From Sva-07 sp963698565 (lineage in GTDB: Bacteria; Actinomycetota; Acidimicrobiia; Acidimicrobiales; Ilumatobacteraceae), in the NCBI GenBank assembly GCA_963698565.1, contig CAVORH010000005.1, positions 1 through 64,000 of the forward strand: DNA of 64,000 nucleotides. Reading direction: 5' to 3'. Under the pieces are notes generated by a model that was given only the letters and a program-made list of their open reading frames with translations, had not been told where the DNA came from and ran no database searches. How positions within the stretch are numbered: position 1 is the first letter of the stretch; each line of letters begins with the position of its first letter. Shown here piece by piece: positions 36,874 through 44,327 of the stretch. Made by a program: the position numbers and the translations under genes.

Positions 36874-37839
36874 TCACGAGAAGACCGCCGAGGCGCCCGG
36901 CACCCTCCTGTCGACGACCGCAGCGACGGCGTCGAACGAGCGCCGCGCGACCTCGACCGGCGTGCCGACGGCAGTGAGTCGTTCCTCGAGCCAGGTGCGC
37001 TGCTCGAGGACGATCGTCCGATCGTCGCAGAGCAGTGCCGCAGCGCCGGCAGCGACGATGTCGTCGAGGTCCGCAGTGAACTGTGCGAGCCACGTCGCCG
37101 AGCGCACACCGTCTGCGAAGTCACCCGTTCCCAGCCACGAGAGTGCGTCGCGCACGACCTGCGCCCGCTGGAAATCGAGGCGCGCCCAGGCCGCGTCCAA
37201 GTTGACGGCGCGCGGTTCGCCCCAGAGCACCTCGTCGAGTACCAGCGGCTCGGTCAGGTCGCCGGGTTGTCCGTGGGCGCCGATCGAGCGCGCCCGAGAA
37301 CCCGACGAGTCGAAGGCCCGTCCTCCACAGATGACGCTGCAGCCGGCCTGGCGCGCCGCATGGACGGTACGAGCGGCGCCGGTGAGGTTGGTCGCCAGGG
37401 TCACGCTCACCCCCACGAGGTCGGCAGCGAGGTCGGCAAGGTAGTAGCGGAGCTTCCCCGCCGGCATCGCACCGCCGAGATGGATGACGCGCCACCCATC
37501 AGCGGTCAGGAGTTCGGTGGCCATCCTCGTCGGCAACGAGTGCATCTCTCCCTCCGCGCACACCATCACGACCGTCCCCGCGTGCTCCCGTGCCTCGAGC
37601 CCCACCGCCAGCGATGACAACACCGACTCCGTGACGAAGGTCGCCGAGTGTTCCTCTGCAACGGTGCACTCGCCGCGGAGCCAGCGCTCGCCGACATCGC
37701 GCTGCGACGGCGCCAGCAATTGAGTGACGACGCGGAGGCACGTCTCGTCTCGGCCCGCAAAATCCTTGGCGAGCTCGGCTGCGCCGGCGCGATCGCCGCG
37801 CAGTGCTGCGTCGGTGTATTCGTCGAGCAATACGTTCAT
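36874..37839 (-). CDS. Stand-alone CarH/LitR-like B12-binding protein
   Basis: A 321-residue soluble protein. Residues 1-90 are a B12-binding helical bundle with the W-x9-EH motif of light-sensing CarH (W53, E63-H64). The Rossmann part (90-200) has E98-M-H100, a serine at 145 and G172-G173, spaced exactly as in CarH (E-x-H-x2-G, x41, S); the Gly after His is Pro103. His100 would ligate cobalt. Unlike CarH/LitR there is no MerR DNA-binding domain; instead a 120-residue C-terminal region of unknown fold follows. GAGGAGG precedes ATG 37839. Likely a light or B12 sensor; how it signals is unknown. Confidence 0.85.
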   Translation of the reverse strand: MNVLLDEYTDAALRGDRAGAAELAKDFAGRDETCLRVVTQLLAPSQRDVGERWLRGECTVAEEHSATFVTESVLSSLAVGLEAREHAGTVVMVCAEGEMHSLPTRMATELLTADGWRVIHLGGAMPAGKLRYYLADLAADLVGVSVTLATNLTGAARTVHAARQAGCSVICGGRAFDSSGSRARSIGAHGQPGDLTEPLVLDEVLWGEPRAVNLDAAWARLDFQRAQVVRDALSWLGTGDFADGVRSATWLAQFTADLDDIVAAGAAALLCDDRTIVLEQRTWLEERLTAVGTPVEVARRSFDAVAAVVDRRVPGASAVFS

Positions 37840-37878
37840 GGCCCCTCCTCGTGTGGCGCCCGCTCGCCGTGACGGCAA

Positions 37879-37945
37879 GGATGACACACATCACGGTCGC
37901 GGTCCGACGCGACTCATCACCTTCGCTTCGGGATGTGTGTCATCC
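37879..37945. promoter_or_regulatory. Widely spaced 14-bp inverted repeat upstream of B12 gene
   Basis: GGATGACACACATC (37879-37892) and its exact reverse complement GATGTGTGTCATCC (37932-37945), centres 53 bases apart, 40-106 bases upstream of ATG 37839. Two identical operator half-sites facing each other fit a looping or cooperatively bound repressor. The rest of the 288-base gap to 38127 carries one 38-bp palindrome and no gene. Confidence 0.55.
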
Positions 37946-38055
37946 CTGCGCTCAACGTACGGCTGTCACCGCGCGCAGCGTCAGAGCCCAAAGTCGCTTG
38001 GAGGCGTGGTCGTCGTCCAAGAACTTGCGGAGCGGTTCGTCCGTCGTGGGTTGGT

Positions 38056-38093
38056 GATGAGCGAGCCCCCCGTCTGTGGAGGATTCACTCATC
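38056..38093. repeat. 38-bp palindromic element, copy A
   Basis: Begins GATGAGCGAGCCCCCC and ends GGATTCACTCATC. Same length and ends as copies at 53161 and 53232. It lies 34 bases downstream of the DUF2231 stop on the minus strand, so it probably terminates the redox operon. Pairing is less perfect than in copies B and C. Confidence 0.6.
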
Positions 38094-38127
38094 GGTGTGC
38101 CGGGATCTGGCGGCCGTCGGTCGTGGA

Positions 38128-38614
38128 TCAGCCGCCGTCGATGACGTCGTTCCAGACGGAGGTCGCACCGGAGTGGCCGACTTCGATCACGGTCCAGGTG
38201 GCACCGACGCCGACGATCAACGACGCATCCGACCAGCACCGCAGTGACGATGCGGGGTAGGCGCGGTGACAGCGAATCGAGGCGCTTGCGCGTGTACGGC
38301 TCGGCAGCGACGAGCGCGCTCACCACCGTCACACCGATCGCCCACGGCAGGACGGTCTCGCCCTGCTCGGTGTGCTCCTCGACCAACTCGGTCTCCTGCA
38401 CGCTGTCTTCGAGTGACTCACCGGATCCCTGGGCGAGGCCGACGGCGATGGTGGCAGCGATCGCCACGCCGAGCACGATCGGGCCGTAGACCCGTCGTGA
38501 GCGTGGGATCGCAGCAACGACGACGAGTGCGATCGCAGCGATCGGCAGGAGCACCACCGCCGCATGGACGACGAGCGGATGGGCCGGAAGGCCGAAGAGG
38601 GTGTCGATTTCCAT
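38128..38614 (-). CDS. DUF2231-like membrane protein (frameshifted)
   Basis: About 161 residues, four membrane helices. LPAHPLVVHAAVVLLP at the start and EVGHSGATSVWNDV at the end carry the paired His of DUF2231 proteins, which may bind heme. The frame breaks at 38225-38232 in GGATGCGTCG; removing one base gives ASLIVGVGATWTVIEVGHSG and a stop at 38128. It is 18 bases downstream of the ferric-reductase-like gene and is last of the redox operon. Confidence 0.8.
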
Positions 38615-38632
38615 TCGGGGTCTCCCGGTGGC

Positions 38633-39199
38633 TCAGTTGCTCGGTGTCAGGGTTCTGGCGCGAGCGCGGGTCGGGCGCTTGCGGTGCGTGAGCCGGTACA
38701 CGGTCGACCACACCACGGCAATGATCGACGCGACGGCCGTCACCTGGTAGAGCCATTGGGACCGATCGGTGCCGGCGAGTGCTGCGTGGAGGCTGGTCAG
38801 CAGGAACACCGCATAGCTCGAGAAGTGGATCCACCGCCACACCCGACGAGGCAGCCGCTTCATGAGCAGCGAGGTCACCTCGACCGCCACGAGGAGCCAC
38901 ATGGCCACGACACCGAGCGCCACGGCGAGCGGTTTCCACGCTGATGCGAACGGCACGGTCAGATCGACGAGATCGAACGACACGTAGTTGTCGGCAACCA
39001 GCGCGGCCATGTGGATCGCGACGAACGAGACGGTGAGGCCGCCGAGCCAACGGTGGAGGTCGAGCAGCCAGGCCGGTCGGCGCTGTTCGGGGAACGCCTT
39101 GGTCGACAGCACGATGCCCCAGATGACCGACGCCGTGAGCATCAGCCAGGCCACGATCCCCGAGGCGCGGGTGACATACCACCAGAACTGCGGGTTCAT
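38633..39199 (-). CDS. Ferric-reductase-like transmembrane cytochrome
   Basis: A 188-residue protein with about five to six membrane helices. Histidines in DLHRWLGG, AIHMAAL, WIHFSSY and LHAALAG are placed in pairs across the helices as in ferric reductase/MsrQ-type b-hemes. It lacks the FAD/NAD domain, so it must take electrons from a partner. ATG 39199 overlaps the ApbE stop (ATGA). Probably moves electrons across the membrane within this operon. Confidence 0.87.
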   Translation of the reverse strand: MNPQFWWYVTRASGIVAWLMLTASVIWGIVLSTKAFPEQRRPAWLLDLHRWLGGLTVSFVAIHMAALVADNYVSFDLVDLTVPFASAWKPLAVALGVVAMWLLVAVEVTSLLMKRLPRRVWRWIHFSSYAVFLLTSLHAALAGTDRSQWLYQVTAVASIIAVVWSTVYRLTHRKRPTRARARTLTPSN

Positions 39200-40164
39200 C
39201 GGTCGACCAGCTCTCGGGAGACGGCGAGGTCGGCCGTCGACTGCAGCGATCCGTCGAGGCCGACAGCGAGACCGGAGAGGCCGTGCCGGTCGAGGTGGTC
39301 GATCGCCTCGGTCGATCCGGCGAGCAGCGCGGCGGTCGCGTGTGCTTCGGCGATCCACCCCGAACGTGCGATCACGGTCACAGCCGCCAGGTCGGTCGAC
39401 GACACCTCGCCGACCCGCGGATCGATCAGGTGGTGCTGCTCGTGCCCTGCACGGACCCACCGACGCGACCTGGTGCTCGACGTGGCCACGCCGCCACCGC
39501 TCACGAGGAGTCGACAGAGCTCCCCGTTCGACGGGTCGGGATCCTCGACCGAGATGCTCCAGCCGCTCGCGTCACTCGACGTCGGGGGAGGAGAGCCCGC
39601 CATCGTCATGTCGCCTCCGATGCTCACGAGTGCTCCGGCCGCGCCGAGCTCGAGCAGGCGCTGCACCGCGAGGTCGGCGGCGAGCCCCTTGCCGACGCCG
39701 CCGGGATCGAGGGCCAACCCTGCGGGCAACCGGATCGCGGTGCCGGCCGGGTCGATCTCGATGTCGTCCATCGTCGGCCCGGCATCGTCGCCCAGGGCAA
39801 CGAGCTGTCCGTCGGGAAGGATCGTCACCCTCCAGGGATCGTCGATGCTCGCCCCGTACCCGGCGTCGACCAGGATCGGGAGCACGGAGGGATCGAAGGC
39901 GCCGTCCGTTGCTCGCCATGCGTCGATCATCGAGACGACGAGTGTGACGGTGCGAGGGTCGACGTCGACCCATGCACCGGGCAGGTTGTTGAGCCGCGTG
40001 ATGTCGCTGTGGGGGAGGAACCGGCTCCAGCGCGCTTCGAGGTCGTCGAGCAGCCCGACGACGTGGGCGACGGATCGGCCCAGCTCCGGGTCGCGATCTT
40101 CGCCGACGACGACCACCCGGAGTTCGCTCGCCATCACGCGAGCGCTGTGCTCAACCGCTTCCAC
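39196..40164 (-). CDS. apbE: FAD:protein FMN transferase
   Basis: A 322-residue ApbE, which attaches FMN to a Ser/Thr of exported or membrane redox proteins. Typical stretches: RWSRFLPHSDITRLNN, DGAFDPSVLP, LDPGGVGKGLAADLAVQRL and LVSIGGDMTMAG. No lipobox or signal peptide is evident. No FMN-binding-domain target is encoded beside it, so its substrate here is open. Start overlaps the Pro-rich gene by 14 bases; an internal ATG at 40134 is an alternative. Confidence 0.93.
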   Translation of the reverse strand: MEAVEHSARVMASELRVVVVGEDRDPELGRSVAHVVGLLDDLEARWSRFLPHSDITRLNNLPGAWVDVDPRTVTLVVSMIDAWRATDGAFDPSVLPILVDAGYGASIDDPWRVTILPDGQLVALGDDAGPTMDDIEIDPAGTAIRLPAGLALDPGGVGKGLAADLAVQRLLELGAAGALVSIGGDMTMAGSPPPTSSDASGWSISVEDPDPSNGELCRLLVSGGGVATSSTRSRRWVRAGHEQHHLIDPRVGEVSSTDLAAVTVIARSGWIAEAHATAALLAGSTEAIDHLDRHGLSGLAVGLDGSLQSTADLAVSRELVDR

Positions 40165-40612
40165 GGGTCGTCGCCACTGGTGCGGGTGCAGGTGCCGCGG
40201 CCACCGGCGCCGGTGCCGGTGTGATCACCCGGACGTCGGGACGGGCCTCGAGCACGATCGGCCCGGCGGTGACCGGTGGGGCCGTGGCGGCGGTGTCGGG
40301 AGCCGGCACCGGTGCGGCGGTGGTGGGCAGGACCGCCGGCACCGGCACCGCTGTCGTCGCTGCCGCGGTGGCGGCCGGGGGAGCGATCGACGGGCTCGTC
40401 TCGGACGACGCAGTGGCATTGGCGACGCCCATGGCAGCGACGATGCCGAACATCGTGCTGGCGCCCACTGCGGTCGCGACCACCCGGGACCCGGCCGCCG
40501 GATGGCGACGTCGGGGCGACGTCGCTCGTCGCTGGGGTGCTCGTGCTGCCGGTGCGGCGGGCGGGGGAGGCGGTGGCAGCGGGTGCCGCAGCAGTGGGTC
40601 CAGGTCAGTCAT
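40151..40612 (-). CDS. Pro/Ala-rich single-pass membrane protein
   Basis: A 153-residue protein: Pro-rich cytoplasmic N-terminus (PLPPPPPPAAPAA), basic segment, one membrane helix (about 45-65, VVATAVGASTMFGIVAAMGV), then an exported Ala/Pro/Thr-rich tail. No fold or motif recognised. Overlaps neighbours on both sides (eight and 14 bases), so it belongs to the redox operon; may be a linker or periplasmic scaffold. Confidence 0.65.
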   Translation of the reverse strand: MTDLDPLLRHPLPPPPPPAAPAARAPQRRATSPRRRHPAAGSRVVATAVGASTMFGIVAAMGVANATASSETSPSIAPPAATAAATTAVPVPAVLPTTAAPVPAPDTAATAPPVTAGPIVLEARPDVRVITPAPAPVAAAPAPAPVATTRGSG

Positions 40613-41279
40613 CGTCGTCGGCTCCCTCGTACTCGTGGTAGTCGTCGTCGTGATCGTCGTCCTCGTACTCGTGGCTGTCGTCGTCGTGATCGTCGTCCTC
40701 GTACTCGTGGCTGTCGTCGTCGTAGCTGTCGCTCGAGGTGGAGGCGGCAGGCGGCGTGGCGGCCGCCGGCGCCGGCGCCGGGCCGGTCGGTGCCGCCCCC
40801 ATCACGACGATGGGCTCGGTGACGTCGGCGACGATCTCGCCGTTCGCTCCGAGGGTGGCGACGAACACGACGGTGCGCTCACCGGTTCTGAAGGTGATGG
40901 TCAGCGTGCTCGGGTCGGCCTGGACGGCTTCCGCCGTCCAGCCGGGATTGGCGGCCGAGCCGAGCAGGGCCAGCCCGGTCGGGGTCGCGGCCACCGTGAC
41001 CGAGCCGGCGTCGGCGACCACGTAGGACGAACCCGCCGGGACGGTGGACTCGGTCGTGGTCGGCGCCGGGACGGTGGTCGACGTGATGGTCTCCGTCAGC
41101 TGGACCTCGAGCGGCAGTGTCTGGGTGAGAGCGTCGGTGGCGGTCAGGGAGCCGATCGAGCTGTCGTCGGTGGAGTTGAGGATGCCGATGTTGGCGGCGA
41201 TCGCTGCGGTGCCGGCGAGGACGACACCGGCGATGGCGAGGCCGGTGATCACGGTGGTTCGGGTCGCGAGTGATTTCAT
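40605..41279 (-). CDS. Exported protein with acidic His/Tyr repeat tail
   Basis: A 224-residue secreted or anchored protein. A signal-like helix (about 9-29, VITGLAIAGVVLAGTAAIAA) is followed by a Thr-rich region, a beta-rich domain of about 70 residues (SVTVAATPTGLALLG ... TFRTGERTVVFVATLG) and an Ala/Pro linker. The tail has three 12-residue repeats of HEYEDDDHDDDS type. The His and carboxylate groups suggest metal (iron, copper or calcium) binding. First gene of the redox operon, divergent from the response regulator. Confidence 0.75.
   Translation of the reverse strand: MKSLATRTTVITGLAIAGVVLAGTAAIAANIGILNSTDDSSIGSLTATDALTQTLPLEVQLTETITSTTVPAPTTTESTVPAGSSYVVADAGSVTVAATPTGLALLGSAANPGWTAEAVQADPSTLTITFRTGERTVVFVATLGANGEIVADVTEPIVVMGAAPTGPAPAPAAATPPAASTSSDSYDDDSHEYEDDDHDDDSHEYEDDDHDDDYHEYEGADDDD
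40629..40736. repeat. 36-bp tandem repeat, three units
   Basis: The words ACTCGTGG recur at 40631, 40667 and 40703, exactly 36 bases apart. It is coding (12 residues per unit) in the gene at 40605-41279 and so may vary in copy number between strains. Confidence 0.85.
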
Positions 41280-41381
41280 GGAGCGAACGGTACGAAACCG
41301 ATCACCAGCGGCCGGCAAGACCAAGGCAAACGTTGGGTAAGCGATCCTCCGGCCACGAGCTCGGTGCGCGAATGTGGCGGG

Positions 41382-42056
41382 GTGCGACTCCTCCTGGTCG
41401 AAGACGATCCCACGATCTCCGAGCCGCTCGTCGACGGGCTGCGTCGGGAGGGCTTCGAGGTGGAGCACGCCGCGACCGGGGCCGCGGCGCTGGCCGCGGG
41501 GCCGGTCGACCTCGTCCTGCTCGACCTCGGGCTTCCCGATCTCGAGGGGCGCGTCGTGTGCCAGGAGATCAGGGCGGTCAGCTCGGTGCCGATCATCGTG
41601 GTCACGGCGCGCAGCGACGAGATCGACCGGGTCGTGCTGCTCGAGCTGGGGGCGGACGACTACGTGGTGAAGCCGTTCGGGTTCCGCGAGCTGGTCGCCA
41701 GGATCCGGGCGGTGTTGCGCCGTACCGCCTCGACCGCTGGCCAGGAGGCGCCGTCAGCGCTGGCCGTGGGTTCGCTGACGGTCGACCTGCGAAGTCACAG
41801 CGTGACCTTCCGCTCCGAGTCGGTCGCCCTCACGCCGAAGGAGTACGACCTGCTCGTGTGCCTCGCGTCCGACGCGGGAGCGGTCAAGACCCGTGAACAG
41901 TTGATGCGCGAGGTGTGGGACGAGCACTGGTGGGGGTCGACCAAGACGCTCGACGTCCACGTCGCGTCGCTGCGCCGGAAGTTGGAGCCGGAGGTGATCG
42001 AAACGGTGCGGTCGGTCGGGTACCGGTACGTCGACGCCGACGGCGATCGCTCGTGA
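41382..42056 (+). CDS. OmpR-family response regulator
   Basis: A 224-residue two-component regulator. Receiver domain VRLLLVEDDPTISE with phospho-acceptor D48 (LVLLDLGLPD) and Lys in DDYVVKPFG; C-terminal winged helix ending TLDVHVASLRRKLEP ... IETVRSVGYRYV. GTG 41382 matches the family N-terminus; GTG 41364 six codons earlier is possible. GTGA overlap with the kinase gene. Divergent from the acidic-protein/ApbE operon 102 bases away, its likely target. Confidence 0.92.
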   Translation: MRLLLVEDDPTISEPLVDGLRREGFEVEHAATGAAALAAGPVDLVLLDLGLPDLEGRVVCQEIRAVSSVPIIVVTARSDEIDRVVLLELGADDYVVKPFGFRELVARIRAVLRRTASTAGQEAPSALAVGSLTVDLRSHSVTFRSESVALTPKEYDLLVCLASDAGAVKTREQLMREVWDEHWWGSTKTLDVHVASLRRKLEPEVIETVRSVGYRYVDADGDRS

Positions 42057-43450
42057 CCAGACGTCTCCTGCTCAGCTATCTCACGATCACCGTGATCGTG
42101 TTGCTGATGCTCGAGATCCCGCTCGGGCTGTTCTATGCACAGCGCGAACGTGAACGTCTCGCCGCCGACGTCGAGCACGACGCCTCCGTCATCGCCACGC
42201 TGTACGAGGACGATCTCGAGGCGGGCGCTCCGCTCGACCCGATCCCGGCCAGCACCTACGAGGATCGAACCGGCGCCCGCGTGGTCGTGGTCGACGTCGA
42301 CGGGATCGCCCGCGTCGACACCGGCGGCAGCGTCCCGCGTGACTTCTCGACCCGTCCCGAGATCGCTGCTGCACTCGACGGGGAGGCGAATTCCGGCACT
42401 CGCACGTCCGACACGCTCGGAACCGACCTGCTGTACGTCGCCGTGCCCGTCGCGTCGGGTGGGACGGTGCACGGTGCCCTGCGCGTCACCCTCGACGTCG
42501 CCGACGTGAACGATCGGATCCGCTCGTTCTGGCTCGCGCTCGTCGCCATCGCCGCTGTGGTGCTCGCAGCGGTCGCCATGATCGGATGGGTGATCGCCCG
42601 GTCGGTCACTCGGCCGCTCGGAGCGCTGACCGAGTCGGCCGAGCGGTTCGCATCGGGCGATCTCGCCGTGACGCCCGGCGCCACCGGAGGTCCGCCGGAG
42701 ATCCGGGCGCTCGACGACACGCTGACCACGATGGCCCTCCAACTCGACGGTCTGTTGAGCTCACAGCGGGCGTTCGTCGCCGATGCCTCCCATCAACTCC
42801 GCACGCCGTTGACGGCATTGCGGCTCCGGCTGGAGAACCTTCAGAGCGACCTTGCCTCGGGTCCTGCCGATCCCACGCTCGACAGCGAGGTCGAGCGGGC
42901 GATCGACGAGACCGGACGGCTGACCGAACTCGTCACCAGCCTGTTGCAGCTCGCACGCGCCGACGACCGGCCGGAGACGACGACCGTGGACGTGGTCGCG
43001 CTCCTCCGTGACCGGGTCGACACGTGGACCGCAGTGGCCGAGGAGCGTGGCGTGACGCTGATCGGGGCACTCGGCGAGATCGACGCGGACACGGCGGTCA
43101 TGGTTCGCGTCGTTCCCGGGGCGGTCGAGCAGATGCTCGACAACCTGCTCGACAACGCGCTGCTCGTGTCCGCCGCGGGCGCCACGGTGGAGGTCGGGCT
43201 CGAACGGACGCCCGAGGGCGCTGCCCTCCGCGTGGTCGATCACGGCCCGGGGTTGTCGGATGCCGACAAGCGCGAAGCGATGCGGCGGTTCTGGCGGGGT
43301 GACACCTCGCGGCCGGGAACCGGCCTCGGGCTGGCGATCGTGGATGCGCTCGCCACCGCGTCGGGAGGTTCGACGGTGCTGAGCGACACCGCCGGCGGAG
43401 GGCTCACGGTGACCGTGCGGCTCGCGCGTGCAACGGACGAACTGACCTGA
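42053..43450 (+). CDS. Sensor histidine kinase
   Basis: A 465-residue membrane kinase. Helix 1 (about 6-26), extracytoplasmic sensor of about 130 residues, helix 2 (about 165-185), HAMP, then HisKA with phospho-His in ADASHQLRTPLTALR and HATPase with DNLLDNALLVS and GTGLGLAIVDALA. Sensor domain has no recognised fold. GTG 42053 overlaps the response regulator stop. Confidence 0.93.
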   Translation: MTRRLLLSYLTITVIVLLMLEIPLGLFYAQRERERLAADVEHDASVIATLYEDDLEAGAPLDPIPASTYEDRTGARVVVVDVDGIARVDTGGSVPRDFSTRPEIAAALDGEANSGTRTSDTLGTDLLYVAVPVASGGTVHGALRVTLDVADVNDRIRSFWLALVAIAAVVLAAVAMIGWVIARSVTRPLGALTESAERFASGDLAVTPGATGGPPEIRALDDTLTTMALQLDGLLSSQRAFVADASHQLRTPLTALRLRLENLQSDLASGPADPTLDSEVERAIDETGRLTELVTSLLQLARADDRPETTTVDVVALLRDRVDTWTAVAEERGVTLIGALGEIDADTAVMVRVVPGAVEQMLDNLLDNALLVSAAGATVEVGLERTPEGAALRVVDHGPGLSDADKREAMRRFWRGDTSRPGTGLGLAIVDALATASGGSTVLSDTAGGGLTVTVRLARATDELT

Positions 43451-43463
43451 TACCCTCCGGGGT

Positions 43464-43616
43464 ATGTGTAGACAGACCACCTGCAGAACGTGTGGCCGTC
43501 CCGGTTGGGCCGGCTGTGGAGCCCATGTCGAGCAGGTGCTCGGCCATGTCCCCCAGGACGAACGCTGCCAGTGTGCCGCGAACGGAGTTCCGAAGAAGAG
43601 CTGGTTCCGCCGCTGA
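43464..43616 (+). CDS. Small Cys-rich protein (50 aa)
   Basis: A 50-residue protein: MCRQTTCRTCGRPGWAGCG, then HVEQVLGHVP and CQCAANGVPKKSWFRR. Six cysteines and one His suggest metal binding. The pattern C-x-T-C-x-x-x-x-W-x-G-C-G-x-H-V is shared by a widespread small actinobacterial protein family of unknown function. Starts 13 bases after the histidine kinase stop; weak ribosome site (CCGGGG). Confidence 0.7.
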   Translation: MCRQTTCRTCGRPGWAGCGAHVEQVLGHVPQDERCQCAANGVPKKSWFRR

Positions 43617-43653
43617 GGTGAGAGCAACCGCCTGACCGAAGGCGGCGAACAGG

Positions 43654-43695
43654 GTATTGCGATCAATACTCTCAATTCCCTAGGATGACGCTCCG
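43654..43695 (+). promoter_or_regulatory. Promoter and operator of tetR operon
   Basis: GTATTG, four bases, CAATAC (43654-43669) is a perfect dyad. TTGCGA inside it (43657-43662) and TAGGAT (43681-43686) are spaced by 18 bases like -35/-10 elements, and the expected start of transcription falls at or near the GTG of tetR (43695), predicting a leaderless mRNA. A repressor on the dyad would cover the -35 box. Confidence 0.5.
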
Positions 43696-44327
43696 TGGGG
43701 GATGCAACCGAACACACCACCGTCGACGGACGCCGTGCTCGACGTGAGCGCGGCCGTGCGGCGGTGATCGATGCGATGTTCGAACTGCTCCAGGAGGGCA
43801 AGGTCCCCCCGACCGCCGACCTGGTCGCCGAACGGTCCGGCGTGTCGGTGGCATCGATCTTCCGTTACTTCGAGGGCATCGACGACCTGCAGCTCCAGAC
43901 GCTGCAACGTTTCAGGGAGCGCTTCGAGCCGCTCATCCACGCCGACACCACCGGTGACCTTGCCGCGCGGATCGGCTCGTTCGTCGGGTCGCGCCTCGAC
44001 CTGTACGAGCGCGCCGGGGCGATCATGTCGGTCGGGCGCCTCCGCTCGCTCGAACACGAGCCCCTGGTCGCGGCGTCCGCGCAGATGCGCTCGACGCTCG
44101 CCGACCAGGTTCGTCTCACCTTCGCCGCCGAGACCGCGGGCTCGACGCCGGGCCGTGCCGCAGACCTCGTCGCGGTCGTCGACGCACTGACCTCGCTCGA
44201 GTCGTGGGACGTGATGCGCAAGACGCACGCTCGCTCGCGCGCGCAGATCGCGAAGGCGTGGAAGCAGGGGATCGGCGCGCTGATCCGAGCCTGGAACGAA
44301 CCGGTCAACGAGGGGGAACCGACATGA
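43695..44327 (+). CDS. TetR-family transcriptional regulator
   Basis: A 210-residue regulator. N-terminal HTH: REGRRERGRAAV-type helix (RRARRERGRAAVIDAMFE), then ADLVAERSGVSVASIFRYF, the recognition helix region. Ligand domain is unrelated to known sets. It opens the sulfatase operon and its stop overlaps the sulfatase start (ATGA), so it likely represses the whole operon and itself until a sulfated or halogenated ligand binds. GTG 43695 is the start. Confidence 0.9.
   Translation: MGDATEHTTVDGRRARRERGRAAVIDAMFELLQEGKVPPTADLVAERSGVSVASIFRYFEGIDDLQLQTLQRFRERFEPLIHADTTGDLAARIGSFVGSRLDLYERAGAIMSVGRLRSLEHEPLVAASAQMRSTLADQVRLTFAAETAGSTPGRAADLVAVVDALTSLESWDVMRKTHARSRAQIAKAWKQGIGALIRAWNEPVNEGEPT

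Noticed and set aside
36735..36977. 80-codon plus-strand ORF with a GAGGTGAG site
   Set aside because: Second half is Arg-rich and overlaps the well supported B12 gene in antisense; no similarity recognised.
40629..40736. CRISPR-like regular repeats
   Set aside because: The three 36-bp units have no spacers and are in frame within a coding region.
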